Below are positions 47,441 to 57,160 of a DNA stretch of 64,000 nt, piece by piece. Under the pieces are notes generated by a model. That model made no database searches and was not told where the DNA came from. It worked only from the letters and a program-made list of their open reading frames with translations. How positions within the stretch are numbered: position 1 is the first letter of the stretch; every line of letters begins with the position of its first letter. The translations under genes were made by a program, and so were the position numbers. Origin of the DNA: Nymphalis io (taxonomy: Eukaryota; Arthropoda; Insecta; Lepidoptera; Nymphalidae); assembly GCF_905147045.1 (NCBI RefSeq), contig NC_065910.1:3596001-3660000 (forward strand), given 5' to 3'.

Positions 47441-49652
47441 GTTTTATTTCGAGTAAATTGAACATAGTGACACTTTGATATTGAGTGACATTTTATTTAT
47501 ACTACACCAGTTGGTAAATATATTTATATCTTCCAGTAAATCGTTTACATCTGTATTGTTATTCATGTTATGTACTCGTAAGTGTATCCTTTGTTGGAGA
47601 TCCTTAATAAATAAATAATTTGATATATATTCTTACTTCAATTAATTGATCAATAAACATTTTCACTAATCAGGTATATAATGATCGTTTGATTGTATCA
47701 ATATTCCATATTTATCTACAATATGGAGTCTCGCTCTAAGAATATTTTGTCTCATAAAATGTAGGGGACGAAGCCATTAAAGTTATAAAGTCACTTCCTT
47801 CAAAGGTCTAGTTATCTTTAAGCTTCCTAATGTAATATTTAAGATCTAACAACGTCCCGATAAAAATATCTTTAGGTCAGCTTGTTCTCATATATTTCTC
47901 TTCTTATTGGAACATTGTTGGGGTGCGGCTACTAATATTAGATTAAATTCTATAAATTTCTATAACATAGTTATCAATAACTATACTTTTTTATTTTATC
48001 GTTTTCACTAACTTATAAAAAAAAAAATAGTTAGATACTAAAGAGTGAATGACCAAAAAGAGGGACCCACTGGATCAAAAGTTTAGGACCGCGAATATTT
48101 TAGCTTTGGGAGACCTTATACTGCAATGGACTACAATCGCTGACAAAAAATAAATAACCAAATTTTTAAAACAACAAAGGAAATATTTATCTTCTAATTA
48201 GTAACAAGGCATTTAATCTTTAAGTGATATTTTAATTACACAAAATTGGTGAAACAATATAAACTTACTAAGAAAATTTACTAATATTTTTAATAAGAAT
48301 TTGATTAAATGTTCTGTGATGTCATATCTCTAATTACCAGACAATGACTTCACCAAACAGGAACATGGACAGACGAAGCTAGGCATCAAGCAATTACCGC
48401 CTCTAAGCCGTATGTCTGTCACGTTTCAATAATTGGAAACTGGTAGGGGAACATCGCGGTATACACCTCATTTGACTTGCATTTTTTAAATTATAGAATG
48501 ATCAAATATATTAATTAATATAAAATAATCATGATAACTGTGTAACGCAGAGCTGAATATATTATGAGTTGACTTGTCACCTATTACATAAAAAAAACTG
48601 GAAACACGTAGGCAGATTTTTGCATAACAACATGAAATATGCATATCGTTTCGCTTATGTAACAAAATAATTAATGCTTTAAGCTTGCATGTGTCGGAAT
48701 ATCTGCTACATGCGTATCCAACAACCCGTATTAGAGAAATATGGTGAAATAAACTCCATATAAGTTCCAAACCGCCTCAAGAAGAGGACTTAACGCACAG
48801 TGGGCCACTTACAACAATTACTTTTTTAAATATAAAATAATAAGTCGAATAGGATCGACACCGACGTCACGCTCTATTCGCGAACGTAATAACGAGACAA
48901 ATGACTAAAATTTGATTTATTGGCATTCGGTATGCTCGTGGTTCAAACTTGACATCTGGCGGGGATATATTTAGGGATTGACACTACAATGAGCGCACAT
49001 TGTAGATTTATTACTAACTAACAGCGTTCTAAGATCAAAATTAAATGTGTATTTATTTGTGAAAAAAAATCACTAGATGGTTTTATACTTTTCGTTTAAT
49101 TAAAAGTGCATGTTTTAAGTTTAAGCTTTTATTATTATTTATTTTATTTATTTATTATGCTCGTTTCGAATTATTATTTTTTAAATATGTTGTGCATATG
49201 TCAACAAATATCATTCTTGCTTTTTAGATTAGTATTATATAAGTGTTCTTTTTACAATTCTTCAAATTTTTTATAATCAATTGCAAAAATAATAGGGGCA
49301 ACAAATTTGGGATACGCACTGTGTGCTATTGGTCTATGTTACGTCAGTTGTACTTATAAATAAGGTGACGTTTTATTTTGTAATGCCTACCTGAAAACTT
49401 ACTAAATCAATATACATAATACTTAGTCTTATGTCATATTATGTACATTGCGATCGATATAATATAATATCGTAAATGTGTCTTTAAATATTTGATACCA
49501 TCGTGGATATCTGCTAAGCATGACATTAGACAATTGATTACGATTAATAAAATCTAAATTAATTCTTTACATGAGCTAAAAGCCTATCACCTATGATTGA
49601 TACTAAGCTTGAGACAAATATAAATTATAGTATACCATTCAATATTATAAAC
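47441..49652. other. AT-rich stretch
   Basis: Besides the degraded SINE-A at 48680-48820, nothing recognised. 48840-49020 is less AT-rich but has no coding signal. Confidence 0.5.
48680..48820 (+). repeat. Degraded SINE-A, 3' half
   Basis: aagcttgcatgtgtcggaat, catgcgtatccaacaacccg, atggtgaaataaact, gttccaaaccgcctcaagaa and cacagtgggccactta keep SINE-A order. Confidence 0.65.
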
Positions 49653-49710
49653 AGAGAGAGAGAGAAAGGAAGCCTTGGCCCAGCAGTGGGACATTAACAG
49701 GCTTACTGTT
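49653..49710 (+). repeat. SINE-A 58-bp 3' stub
   Basis: It starts in an (AG)n-rich piece and ends cccagcagtgggacattaac, then aggcttactgtt. It is flanked by the 16-bp direct repeat ATTCAATATTATAAAC (49637-49652 and 49711-49726). Confidence 0.95.
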
Positions 49711-50794
49711 ATTCAATATTATAAACCTGCTATGTAGTTCTTGATAACTCAGTAAAAAACTACTCAAAGAAGTGAAGAATTTAGGAATGAAAGAGTTCAC
49801 CTTTGTATACAACTTTTTTAAAATAGCATGGAATAATATGTACTTAATAAAGAAAATAATTTAACAAACTCTTAAACAGAATGGTTTGAGGAGAATACCC
49901 TGTTTCGCCGCCTCGGCACGTATTGGCTACGGAATATGGATTATTGGGTATGAAATCTCGACTGAATGCGGTAATTCGCTCAAAAGTCCTGGTACTTATA
50001 TAGGTGTTGTTATTTTATAATAAGTGAAATTGAATTGGTTTATTTCAGTAAGTTCAGTTATGGTTCTGGTAAATTGAAATTGAGCCACTATTTACGCCTG
50101 AAGAAATCAGAGGGATCAGATGACCGAAATAAGAACTATATTTCATTGTTCACGAAACTTTAATTAATTTGATAAAATTATGATTTATTTTTTTCTGAAT
50201 GTGTATATGCTGTTGGCCCTGGCCTTTACAGCGTCACCGGGCGTTGTGGCGAGTACTAGACTCCGCCTTGTAAAAAATTATGAAAAATTGACATTACGTA
50301 TACGTACTATTACAAAAAAACTTAGACAGCGCGATTCAGGACTTTCAAATAGTGAATTAATGCCATCTAGTGACAAACAAAAACAACACACACAGTTTTA
50401 CTCTTAACAGCTACCGTCTTTACCAGTAAAACTCAACTCATATTTTCTCGGTTGGTTCATCGTATGGTGGGGAGTATCATATTTACATTTAGATTAGAAT
50501 CGTCATAATATATATGTTTTTGTATTATAATTATATTAAGAATTCAGTAATATTCTGAAACATAATTACGAAATAACTAATCCTAACTTGCTAGACTTTC
50601 AGGCTTACATTACTTAATTAATTTTAGATGAATATTTCATTACATAAGAATTATGTTACATAAATCATTGATGAAACATATAAAACATCAGTAGAAACAG
50701 TGTGTCTGTACATTGAATAAATTTATCATGGGTGATATACCATAATACCCACCTTCACGAGGACGAAGTAGCGGCTACCATGTATTTTTAATAT
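49711..50794. other. AT-rich stretch
   Basis: Contains the small frame at 50180-50407 described separately; otherwise nothing recognised. Confidence 0.45.
50180..50407 (+). CDS. Possible small secreted peptide, or chance frame
   Basis: The 75-codon frame opens MIYFFLNVYMLLALAFTASP, then GVVAS: a hydrophobic run with a small-residue end, which looks like a signal peptide with possible cleavage near residue 25. The remainder is basic and polar (RTITKKLRQRDSGLSNSELM) and has no cysteines. I do not recognise a family. There is no repeat underneath and no promoter or splice evidence. In AT-rich DNA, a hydrophobic N-terminus by chance is common, so this is a weak call. Confidence 0.15.
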   Translation: MIYFFLNVYMLLALAFTASPGVVASTRLRLVKNYEKLTLRIRTITKKLRQRDSGLSNSELMPSSDKQKQHTQFYS

Positions 50795-51075
50795 TATAGG
50801 TAGGACTTTGTGAAAGCTCGCCTGGGTAGGTACCACCCACTCATCAGATATTCTACCGCAAAATAGCTGTACTTGATTTTATATTGTTGTGTTCCGGTTT
50901 GAAGGGTGAGTGAGCCAGTGTAATTACACAAAGGACATAAAATCTTAGTTCCCAAGGTTGGTGGCGCATTGGCTATGTAAGCGATGTTTGATATTCCTTA
51001 CAATGTCAATGTCCAAGGGCGTTGGTGACCACTTACCATCAGGTGGCCCATATGCTCGTCCGCCTTCTATAAAAA
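50795..51075 (+). repeat. SINE-B, nearly full length
   Basis: From taggtaggactttgtgaaagc to catatgctcgtccgccttct, then ataaaaaagg. Confidence 0.92.
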
Positions 51076-51084
51076 AGGCAGTCG

Positions 51085-51178
51085 TCAAATGGGCAAAATG
51101 CCGCCCATAGACATTTGCGATATAAGAAATATTAATTATTCCCTATATCGCAATGCAACAACCAGCAGCATTACATTT
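51085..51178 (-). repeat. SINE-B 3' fragment
   Basis: caaatgggcaaaatgccgcc, catagacatttgcgatataag and attccctatatcgcaatgc match the SINE-B minus strand. It lies head-on against the previous copy. Confidence 0.6.
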
Positions 51179-51613
51179 ATTTATTGATTGTCAAATAAGA
51201 AACACCCAGCCCTGAGAAGAACCTTTTTTTTATATCATGTTTCGTTTACAAGTTTTCAGTGTAAGACAAATATATAGAAGGCGATCGTTTAATTCCCAAG
51301 GTATTTCAATCCATAAATTTATTAATTGCATAACCTTTAGCACACAAACGTTCCTTTACTTTTTTTTTTAATTTAGCAACTGAGATATTTTTAACGTTTT
51401 CTGGGATCCTGTCGTGGAATCGTATACATTGCCCCACAAGAGACTCTATGTGGATACACAAATGGCTTATAAAGTATTAAGGACATTATTTAGTATTGCT
51501 AGCCTGAGTTTAAATCGACAATCTATCGAAATCGCGGTAGAACTGCAGGAACCTCTCGGCTTTCTTTCTCTCTCGATTTAAATCATACAATTCTCGATAG
51601 TACTTCATCCATA
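51179..51613. other. Spacer before the poly(A) retroelement
   Basis: No gene. It ends at the 17-bp target duplication of the next element. Confidence 0.5.
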
Positions 51614-51630
51614 CGAGCTTGTAAAGCCCA

Positions 51631-52244
51631 TTTCTTTTTTTTTTTTTTTCGAGGAGGAAAGGCATTTACGCCTGGCATCCGGACACGACCGGGACGGGTA
51701 TGTGGGACTCACGGGGCAGAAGGCCACCGTCCTACCCACTAAAACCTCCTCGTTTCCTTCTCACCGCATGGTGGCGGGGTTACGGGAACGCGTTAGCACA
51801 CCACCGCGACCCCACCTGCGGCCGTCGCTTTAGGTGAGCGACCCACCTGTTGTTTTTTATTGAGGTTTTCTCCTCTCGACCCGGCCGGTGAAGGCAAGGC
51901 CCTCGGTCCCACCACAGGCTGGCGCCTGGATGGGGAAACGAGTTTGAGAAGGCGGTGACCGAAGTCTGTCCGCCCAGCATCGACACCGAAACTAGACGAA
52001 CCCACCTCTCCCTCCTCCTCTACTTCTGTCTCCAGCAGCCCGAAAGGACTCCAGAGACCAACTCCTCCTCTCTCCGGCGGCCCAAAAGGACCCCGGAGTC
52101 CTCTTATTTGCGGCCAGGAGCGGCCCGCGACAATTCCGCCGCGTCAGTCTCAGCCGCGATCGACAAGTATTCCGGAAAAACATCGGATTGCTGGTCGACC
52201 CCGTTGCCCAGGGTGCACCACGTGGAGGTGACTGACATGCACCC
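51631..52244 (-). mobile_element. GC-rich poly(A) retroelement copy (5'-truncated LINE or SINE-like), minus strand
   Basis: The 614-bp insert is flanked by CGAGCTTGTAAAGCCCA at 51614-51630 and 52245-52261. On the minus strand it ends in a run of 15 A (51635-51649), so it was inserted by target-primed reverse transcription. It is strikingly GC-rich against its surroundings. The 3' part (cgcatggtggcggggttacg complement, ctcacggggcagaaggcc complement) recalls 3' ends of R1-clade LINEs of moths and butterflies. The 5' part has open minus frames (51780-51986, 51793-52005) with Arg/Ser/Gly-rich text and no motif that I can name. Confidence 0.8.
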
Positions 52245-52373
52245 CGAGCTTGTAAAGCCCAACGCTAACTAAACGCAAGTTGAATAAATTATACATACTA
52301 TCTACAAGTATTACATAAATCTTGTAACTCCACGTATATTATTATAACTAGAATAAGAATCAATAAATAAAAA

Positions 52374-52772
52374 TGTAGCGTTGAATAAACGCATTACTCG
52401 CTTCATGCATAGTTGGTTAAAGCACCGCTATGCGTGACGTCACTGCCGAGCTGATGCGCTCGGGCGCGCCTCGGGACCGTCGTGCAACATCGATTTTACC
52501 CCGCTCGCCAGTCGTTTTCCGATACCGACGCCGTGATGCCGCGCGCGCACCGTTCGATACTCATTGCTATACAACGCTTTTACGTATTACGCTTTATTCC
52601 TCTCATATTTCTTAGTTGTTCTATTTTCATACTTAAACGCTATCACTGTACCTTCGCTATATCTTTCTTGTGAACCCCTTCTGTGCTGGTGACAATATAT
52701 GTGTGTAAAAACTATATATGTAGTTTGATTTATCGCTGCTTAACTTTTCCTATGATAATTAAATTCAACTAT
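52374..52772 (+). repeat. 5' LTR
   Basis: It starts TGTAGCGTTGAATAAACG and ends AATTCAACTAT. It matches 56762-57160 with no difference that I can find by eye. A perfect CRE-type octamer TGACGTCA lies at 52435-52442. It does not end in the usual CA. Short frames inside it recur in the 3' LTR and are not genes. Confidence 0.95.
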
Positions 52773-52775
52773 AAG

Positions 52776-52793
52776 TGGTGACCCGTACGAACA
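52776..52793 (+). promoter_or_regulatory. Primer-binding site (minus-strand priming)
   Basis: TGGTGACCCGTACGAACA begins 3 nt after the LTR. It starts with TGG, the complement of a tRNA 3' CCA end; the primer tRNA would end GGGTCACCA. I do not assign the tRNA species. Confidence 0.8.
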
Positions 52794-52843
52794 CTCGCAC
52801 TATTATAGACTGTGTACGTTGCAATTAACAGTAATAAGTTAAA

Positions 52844-53647
52844 ATGGCAAACAATGGCGCGAAGGAAGAAGTGTGCCGCGTTGACGTCAAGGTGCCGCCA
52901 TTTTGGCCGAACGAACCGGCATTGTGGTTTGTTCAATTAGAAGGACAATTCGCCTTGTCTAATATAACGGCGGATGGCACGAAGTTCTACCACGTTATCG
53001 CCAATTTAGACTACAAATATGTATGCGAGGTAAAAGATGTAATCACGAATCCGCCGGCAGAAAATAAATACGAAAAAATAAAAACAGAATTAATTTCGCG
53101 GTTGTCGGCGTCACAGGAGCAAAGGGTAAGACAATTACTTACCCACGAAGAGTTAGGAGTTCGGAAACCCTCTCAATTTCTTCGACATCTGCGGAGCCTA
53201 GCTGGAGCTGATGTACCGGACGAATTCATACGCTCGCTGTGGACGAACCGATTGCCTAGTCACGTTCAGGCGATTATTGCAGCTCAAGCCGATCTCCCCC
53301 TCGACACGGTGGCGCAAATTGTAGATAAGATCCACGAGGTATCTCTGCAACCTCAGGTAGCAGCAGCATCGACGTCGACTTCAACACCGTCAGGATGTCC
53401 GACGACGCTCATAGAAAAGCTTGTTCAGCGAGTCGACGACCTGTCACGGCAAGTTGCGGAGCTATCCATCAGGTCCCGCTCGCGTTCGAGAAGTCGAGCG
53501 CGTTCTCCACGCTGGCGTCGACGGTCCCGGAGCCGCTCTAATGCTGGCTCGAGCCATTGCTGGTACCATCGGCGTTTCGGCAACCAGTCGACGAAGTGCC
53601 GCTCCCCGTGTTCGTTTCACTCGGGAAACGAACCAAGCAGTCAGTGA
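52844..53647 (+). CDS. gag: Gag protein of the Ty3/gypsy element
   Basis: The 267-residue frame starts at the first ATG after the primer-binding site (context aaaATGg). The N-terminal two-thirds has a retrotransposon capsid-like pattern (PPFWPNEPALWFVQLEGQFA at about 18-37; YEKIKTELISRLS; LRSLAGADVPDEFIRSLWTN). An Arg/Ser-rich RNA-binding stretch follows (about 210-232). After it is a putative zinc-binding cluster, C239-x2-H242-x9-C252-x3-C256, in place of the classical C-x2-C-x4-H-x4-C knuckle. Gag builds the cytoplasmic virus-like particle and packages the RNA. The frame overlaps pol by 91 nt, and its TGA (53645-53647) lies inside the predicted frameshift structure. Confidence 0.93.
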   Translation: MANNGAKEEVCRVDVKVPPFWPNEPALWFVQLEGQFALSNITADGTKFYHVIANLDYKYVCEVKDVITNPPAENKYEKIKTELISRLSASQEQRVRQLLTHEELGVRKPSQFLRHLRSLAGADVPDEFIRSLWTNRLPSHVQAIIAAQADLPLDTVAQIVDKIHEVSLQPQVAAASTSTSTPSGCPTTLIEKLVQRVDDLSRQVAELSIRSRSRSRSRARSPRWRRRSRSRSNAGSSHCWYHRRFGNQSTKCRSPCSFHSGNEPSSQ

Positions 53648-56600
53648 AGGCGGCAACGCGTGACTGTAATAGTGTAGCTGGTGGCCGCGTTTTCGTAACG
53701 GACTGTAAGACTAAAGTGCAGTATTTAATAGATACAGGTTCTGACCTTTGTGTATATCCACATAATTATATTCGAGATAGGAAGTGTATAAAGACAGACT
53801 ATCAGCTGTTCGCAGCCAATGGGTCCACAATAAATACTTTCGGCTGGGTGAACCTTTCCTTAGACTTTGGACTCAGGCGTGCTTTTACGTGGCGTTTTGT
53901 CATAGCTGACGTCACTAAACCTATTATAGGCATAGACTTTTTATCGCATTATAATTTGCTTGTGGACGCTAGACACCATCGCTTAATAGACAATATTACT
54001 TCACTAAGTGCTCTTGCTAAACCTGCATCACATGTTGTGTGCCAAATTAAATCTTTTACAGGTACTTCGCGATACCATGACCTGTTTTCGCAGTTTCCGG
54101 ATCTCACTAGACCCGCTGGAGACCTGTCTCCGCGTGAGGTCAAGCACAACACACTCCACTACATACGCACGACTTCCGGACCTCCTGTATACAGCCGTCC
54201 TCGTCGTTTAGCACCGGATAGACTCCGGATTGCTATCAAGGAGTTTGAGGATATGGTAAGAGCAGGTATCGCAAGGCGATCCGATAGCCCGTGGTCGTCC
54301 CCGTTACATCTCGTGCCAAAGAAAAACAATGAGTGGCGGCCATGCGGAGATTACCGTGCACTTAACGCGCGCACAATACCTGATCGATACCCAGTCCGCC
54401 ATATAGGTGATATAGCGCATAATCTTGCCGGCTGCACAGTGTTTAGTAAAATTGACCTAATCCGGGCGTATAATCAGATCCCAGTCAACATTGCTGATAT
54501 ACCTAAGACTGCTATAACTACCCCGTTCGGAATGTTTGAGTTTCCATATATGAGTTTTGGTCTACGCAATGCTGCTCAAACATTCCAACGCTTTATAGAT
54601 GAGATACTCAAAGGTTTAGACTTCTGTTTTCCTTATATTGATGACATCCTTGTGGCCTCTCAGGACGAGACGCAGCACCGTGAACACCTGAAGCAAATCT
54701 TTCAGCGTTTACAGGACCACGGTGTCGTGATCAACGCTTCGAAATCCGTATTAGGGGAGCCACAGGTGGAGTTTCTGGGGTACGTCGTCTCTGCAGAAGG
54801 TACGAGGCCGCATCCTCAAAAGGTGGAAGCCATACAAAAATTCTCGCAACCCAAGACCATCAGGGAACTACGAAGATTTCTGGGTATGACAAATTTTTAC
54901 CGCCGTTTTGTTCCTAGCGCAGCAAGGATACAAGCCCCATTGCACGAGCTACTGTCTAGTCCAGCTATCAAAGCCAGTACACCTATTGTTTGGTCAAACG
55001 AGCTTCAGAAGGCATTCGAAGCATGTAAGGCAAGTCTAGCTCAAGCCACACTTTTAGCACACCCGCATCCAACAGCTGAATTAACTCTGTGGACAGATGC
55101 TTCAGACAACGCGATCGGCGCTGTACTACAGCAGGAAATAGACTCCGTGTGGCAACCGCTTGCTTTCTTCTCCAAAAAGCTCAGTAGATCACAGCGAAAA
55201 TATAGTCCATTCGACAGAGAACTACTAGCGATCTACGAAGGCGTTAAACATTTCCGTCATATGGTAGAAGGGAAAGACTTCACCATATATACCGATCACA
55301 AACCAATAGTATCGGCGTTCAGAAAGGCCTCAGAGAATTGCTCACCACGCCAATTTCGGTATTTTGATTTTGTGTCGCAATTCACAACTAATATTAAATA
55401 TGTCGCAGGTGAAGACAACGTGGTAGCCGATGCTCTCTCACGCACGGATGCAATTACCACCGCCATCGACTTGGACGCATTAGCTTTATCGCAAGCGAAT
55501 GACGACGAGCTCCAAGGAATTTTAAGAAGCAATACTTCTTGTCTGGACCTCCAGAGATTAGACATTTCTGGTTCCGGTAAGACGATTTACTGCGATATGT
55601 CCTGCTTATCACCACGTCCTTATCTGACTCCAGAATTCCGCCGACAAGCGTTCGACTGCTTTCACGGATTGAGCCACCCAGGTGTTAAAGCAACAACCAG
55701 ACTGGTCACGCAAAACTACGTGTGGCCTAATATTAAAAAGGACTGTGCCGAGTGGACTCGTAACTGTCTGTCATGTCAACGCTCGAAAGTTTCCAGACAC
55801 ACTCGATCTCCTGTACAGCATTTTGTTCCTCCGTCGAACAGATTCAGCCATGTACACATTGATCTAATCGGACCTCTGCCAGCCTCACAAGAGTATAAGT
55901 ATTGTCTTACAGCCGTGGACAGATTCACTCGTTGGCCAGAGGTAATACCACTCTCCGACATCAAAGCTGACACAGTGGCAAATGCTTTTGTTGCTGGTTG
56001 GATTTCACGTTTTGGCTGTCCCGAGAAGATAACAACGGATCGAGGAAAACAATTTGAGGCATTTTTATTTAAGGAACTTTCGAAGCTGATAGGTGTCAAT
56101 CATATACAGACCACAGCATACCATCCCGCTGCGAATGGAATGGTCGAACGGTTCCATCGGCAACTCAAGGCGGCGATAATGTGCCACAATGACGAAAACT
56201 GGGTTGAAGTACTTCCGCTAGTTCTTTTAGGAATTCGTTCAGCATGGAAGGAGGACATAAGCACGTCATCAGCTGAACTAGTGTATGGAGAGCCCTTACG
56301 ATTACCTGGCACATTTTTCAACAACTGTCCCACTGAAATCGTGGATTGCACAGATTTTCTCGCACGACTACGAGAAAACATTCGGAAACTTAAACCTACA
56401 CCAGTTGTTCACCATGGCAGAACTCCTGTTTTCATCAGCAAGGACTTGCGATCTGCTCTACAAGTTTTTATACGGCAAGATTTCGTTCGCAAGCCTTTAC
56501 AGGCACCGTACGCTGGACCATATACCGTCATCGAACGAGGAGACAAATTCTTCAAGATCGACATTCGGGGGAAACCTACCACCGTTTCGATAGACAGATT

Positions 56601-56742
56601 AAAACCAGCGTACATACTGAGTGACCAAGCGCCGCGCACGGAAGTTGGGATGAAACAGATAGAGGATACAGTTAGAAGTAATGAAGATCGCCGTACTCGA
56701 TCAGGTCGAAGAGTACGTTTTCCCGACGTTTTTCGACCTTAA
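53557..56742 (+). CDS. pol: Pol polyprotein: protease, RT, RNase H, integrase
   Basis: Open for 1061 residues, with numbering here from the first codon of the frame; true translation enters by -1 shift near residue 24. Protease: DTGSD at 59-63. Reverse transcriptase: WRPCGDYR at 260-267, catalytic D300 (FSKID) and YIDD at 360-363. RNase H: first catalytic D514 in LWTDAS, and TDHKP. Integrase: zinc module H703-x3-H707-x29-C737-x2-C740; core D769, D828 and E864 with exact D,D35E spacing; then a GPY/F-type module (AGPY near 986-989). Domain order PR-RT-RH-IN is the Ty3/gypsy order. No stop or frameshift is seen. The fused Gag-Pol would be about 1,300 residues. There is no chromodomain and no env. 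It would act in cytoplasmic particles and, for integrase, in the nucleus. Confidence 0.96.
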   Translation: MLVPSAFRQPVDEVPLPVFVSLGKRTKQSVKAATRDCNSVAGGRVFVTDCKTKVQYLIDTGSDLCVYPHNYIRDRKCIKTDYQLFAANGSTINTFGWVNLSLDFGLRRAFTWRFVIADVTKPIIGIDFLSHYNLLVDARHHRLIDNITSLSALAKPASHVVCQIKSFTGTSRYHDLFSQFPDLTRPAGDLSPREVKHNTLHYIRTTSGPPVYSRPRRLAPDRLRIAIKEFEDMVRAGIARRSDSPWSSPLHLVPKKNNEWRPCGDYRALNARTIPDRYPVRHIGDIAHNLAGCTVFSKIDLIRAYNQIPVNIADIPKTAITTPFGMFEFPYMSFGLRNAAQTFQRFIDEILKGLDFCFPYIDDILVASQDETQHREHLKQIFQRLQDHGVVINASKSVLGEPQVEFLGYVVSAEGTRPHPQKVEAIQKFSQPKTIRELRRFLGMTNFYRRFVPSAARIQAPLHELLSSPAIKASTPIVWSNELQKAFEACKASLAQATLLAHPHPTAELTLWTDASDNAIGAVLQQEIDSVWQPLAFFSKKLSRSQRKYSPFDRELLAIYEGVKHFRHMVEGKDFTIYTDHKPIVSAFRKASENCSPRQFRYFDFVSQFTTNIKYVAGEDNVVADALSRTDAITTAIDLDALALSQANDDELQGILRSNTSCLDLQRLDISGSGKTIYCDMSCLSPRPYLTPEFRRQAFDCFHGLSHPGVKATTRLVTQNYVWPNIKKDCAEWTRNCLSCQRSKVSRHTRSPVQHFVPPSNRFSHVHIDLIGPLPASQEYKYCLTAVDRFTRWPEVIPLSDIKADTVANAFVAGWISRFGCPEKITTDRGKQFEAFLFKELSKLIGVNHIQTTAYHPAANGMVERFHRQLKAAIMCHNDENWVEVLPLVLLGIRSAWKEDISTSSAELVYGEPLRLPGTFFNNCPTEIVDCTDFLARLRENIRKLKPTPVVHHGRTPVFISKDLRSALQVFIRQDFVRKPLQAPYAGPYTVIERGDKFFKIDIRGKPTTVSIDRLKPAYILSDQAPRTEVGMKQIEDTVRSNEDRRTRSGRRVRFPDVFRP
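53623..53688 (+). promoter_or_regulatory. Programmed -1 ribosomal frameshift signal (predicted)
   Basis: The heptamer GGGAAAC (53623-53629) is read G GGA AAC in the gag frame and slips to GGG AAA of the pol frame. Eight nt later CAGTCA (53638-53643) pairs with TGACTG (53661-53666), extendable by one G-U pair. Its 17-nt loop holds GCGGC (53650-53654), which can pair with GCCGC (53684-53688) to form an H-type pseudoknot. The spacing and layout are those of known retroviral -1 signals. Folding energy was not computed. Confidence 0.8.
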
Positions 56743-56750
56743 CGGTCTCC

Positions 56751-56757
56751 GGGGGGG
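56751..56757 (+). promoter_or_regulatory. Polypurine tract (plus-strand priming), putative
   Basis: A run of seven G follows the pol stop by 8 nt and precedes the 3' LTR by 4 nt (ctga). It is the only purine-rich stretch at this boundary. It is short and interrupted from the LTR, so the exact priming site is uncertain. Confidence 0.55.
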
Positions 56758-56761
56758 CTGA

Positions 56762-57160
56762 TGTAGCGTTGAATAAACGCATTACTCGCTTCATGCATAG
56801 TTGGTTAAAGCACCGCTATGCGTGACGTCACTGCCGAGCTGATGCGCTCGGGCGCGCCTCGGGACCGTCGTGCAACATCGATTTTACCCCGCTCGCCAGT
56901 CGTTTTCCGATACCGACGCCGTGATGCCGCGCGCGCACCGTTCGATACTCATTGCTATACAACGCTTTTACGTATTACGCTTTATTCCTCTCATATTTCT
57001 TAGTTGTTCTATTTTCATACTTAAACGCTATCACTGTACCTTCGCTATATCTTTCTTGTGAACCCCTTCTGTGCTGGTGACAATATATGTGTGTAAAAAC
57101 TATATATGTAGTTTGATTTATCGCTGCTTAACTTTTCCTATGATAATTAAATTCAACTAT
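56762..57160 (+). repeat. 3' LTR
   Basis: The same 399 bp as the 5' LTR at an offset of 4388 bp, including the TGACGTCA octamer (56823-56830). AAAAA follows. Confidence 0.95.

Larger units (their letters stand above)
52374..57160 (+). mobile_element. Intact Ty3/gypsy LTR retrotransposon
   Basis: It comprises two 399-bp LTRs, a primer-binding site, gag, a -1-shifted pol and a G-rich polypurine tract, 4787 bp in all. AAAAA precedes the 5' LTR (52369-52373) and follows the 3' LTR (57161-57165), consistent with a 5-bp target duplication. The alternative reading is that the LTRs end two bases later, because the target is A-rich. There is no env frame between pol and the 3' LTR. All enzymatic motifs are intact, so the copy may be competent for transposition. 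Confidence 0.95.

Noticed and set aside
52430..52673. Two short frames in the 5' LTR, repeated exactly at 56818-57061
   Set aside because: They lie in LTR sequence and overlap each other in different frames; the duplication only reflects LTR identity.
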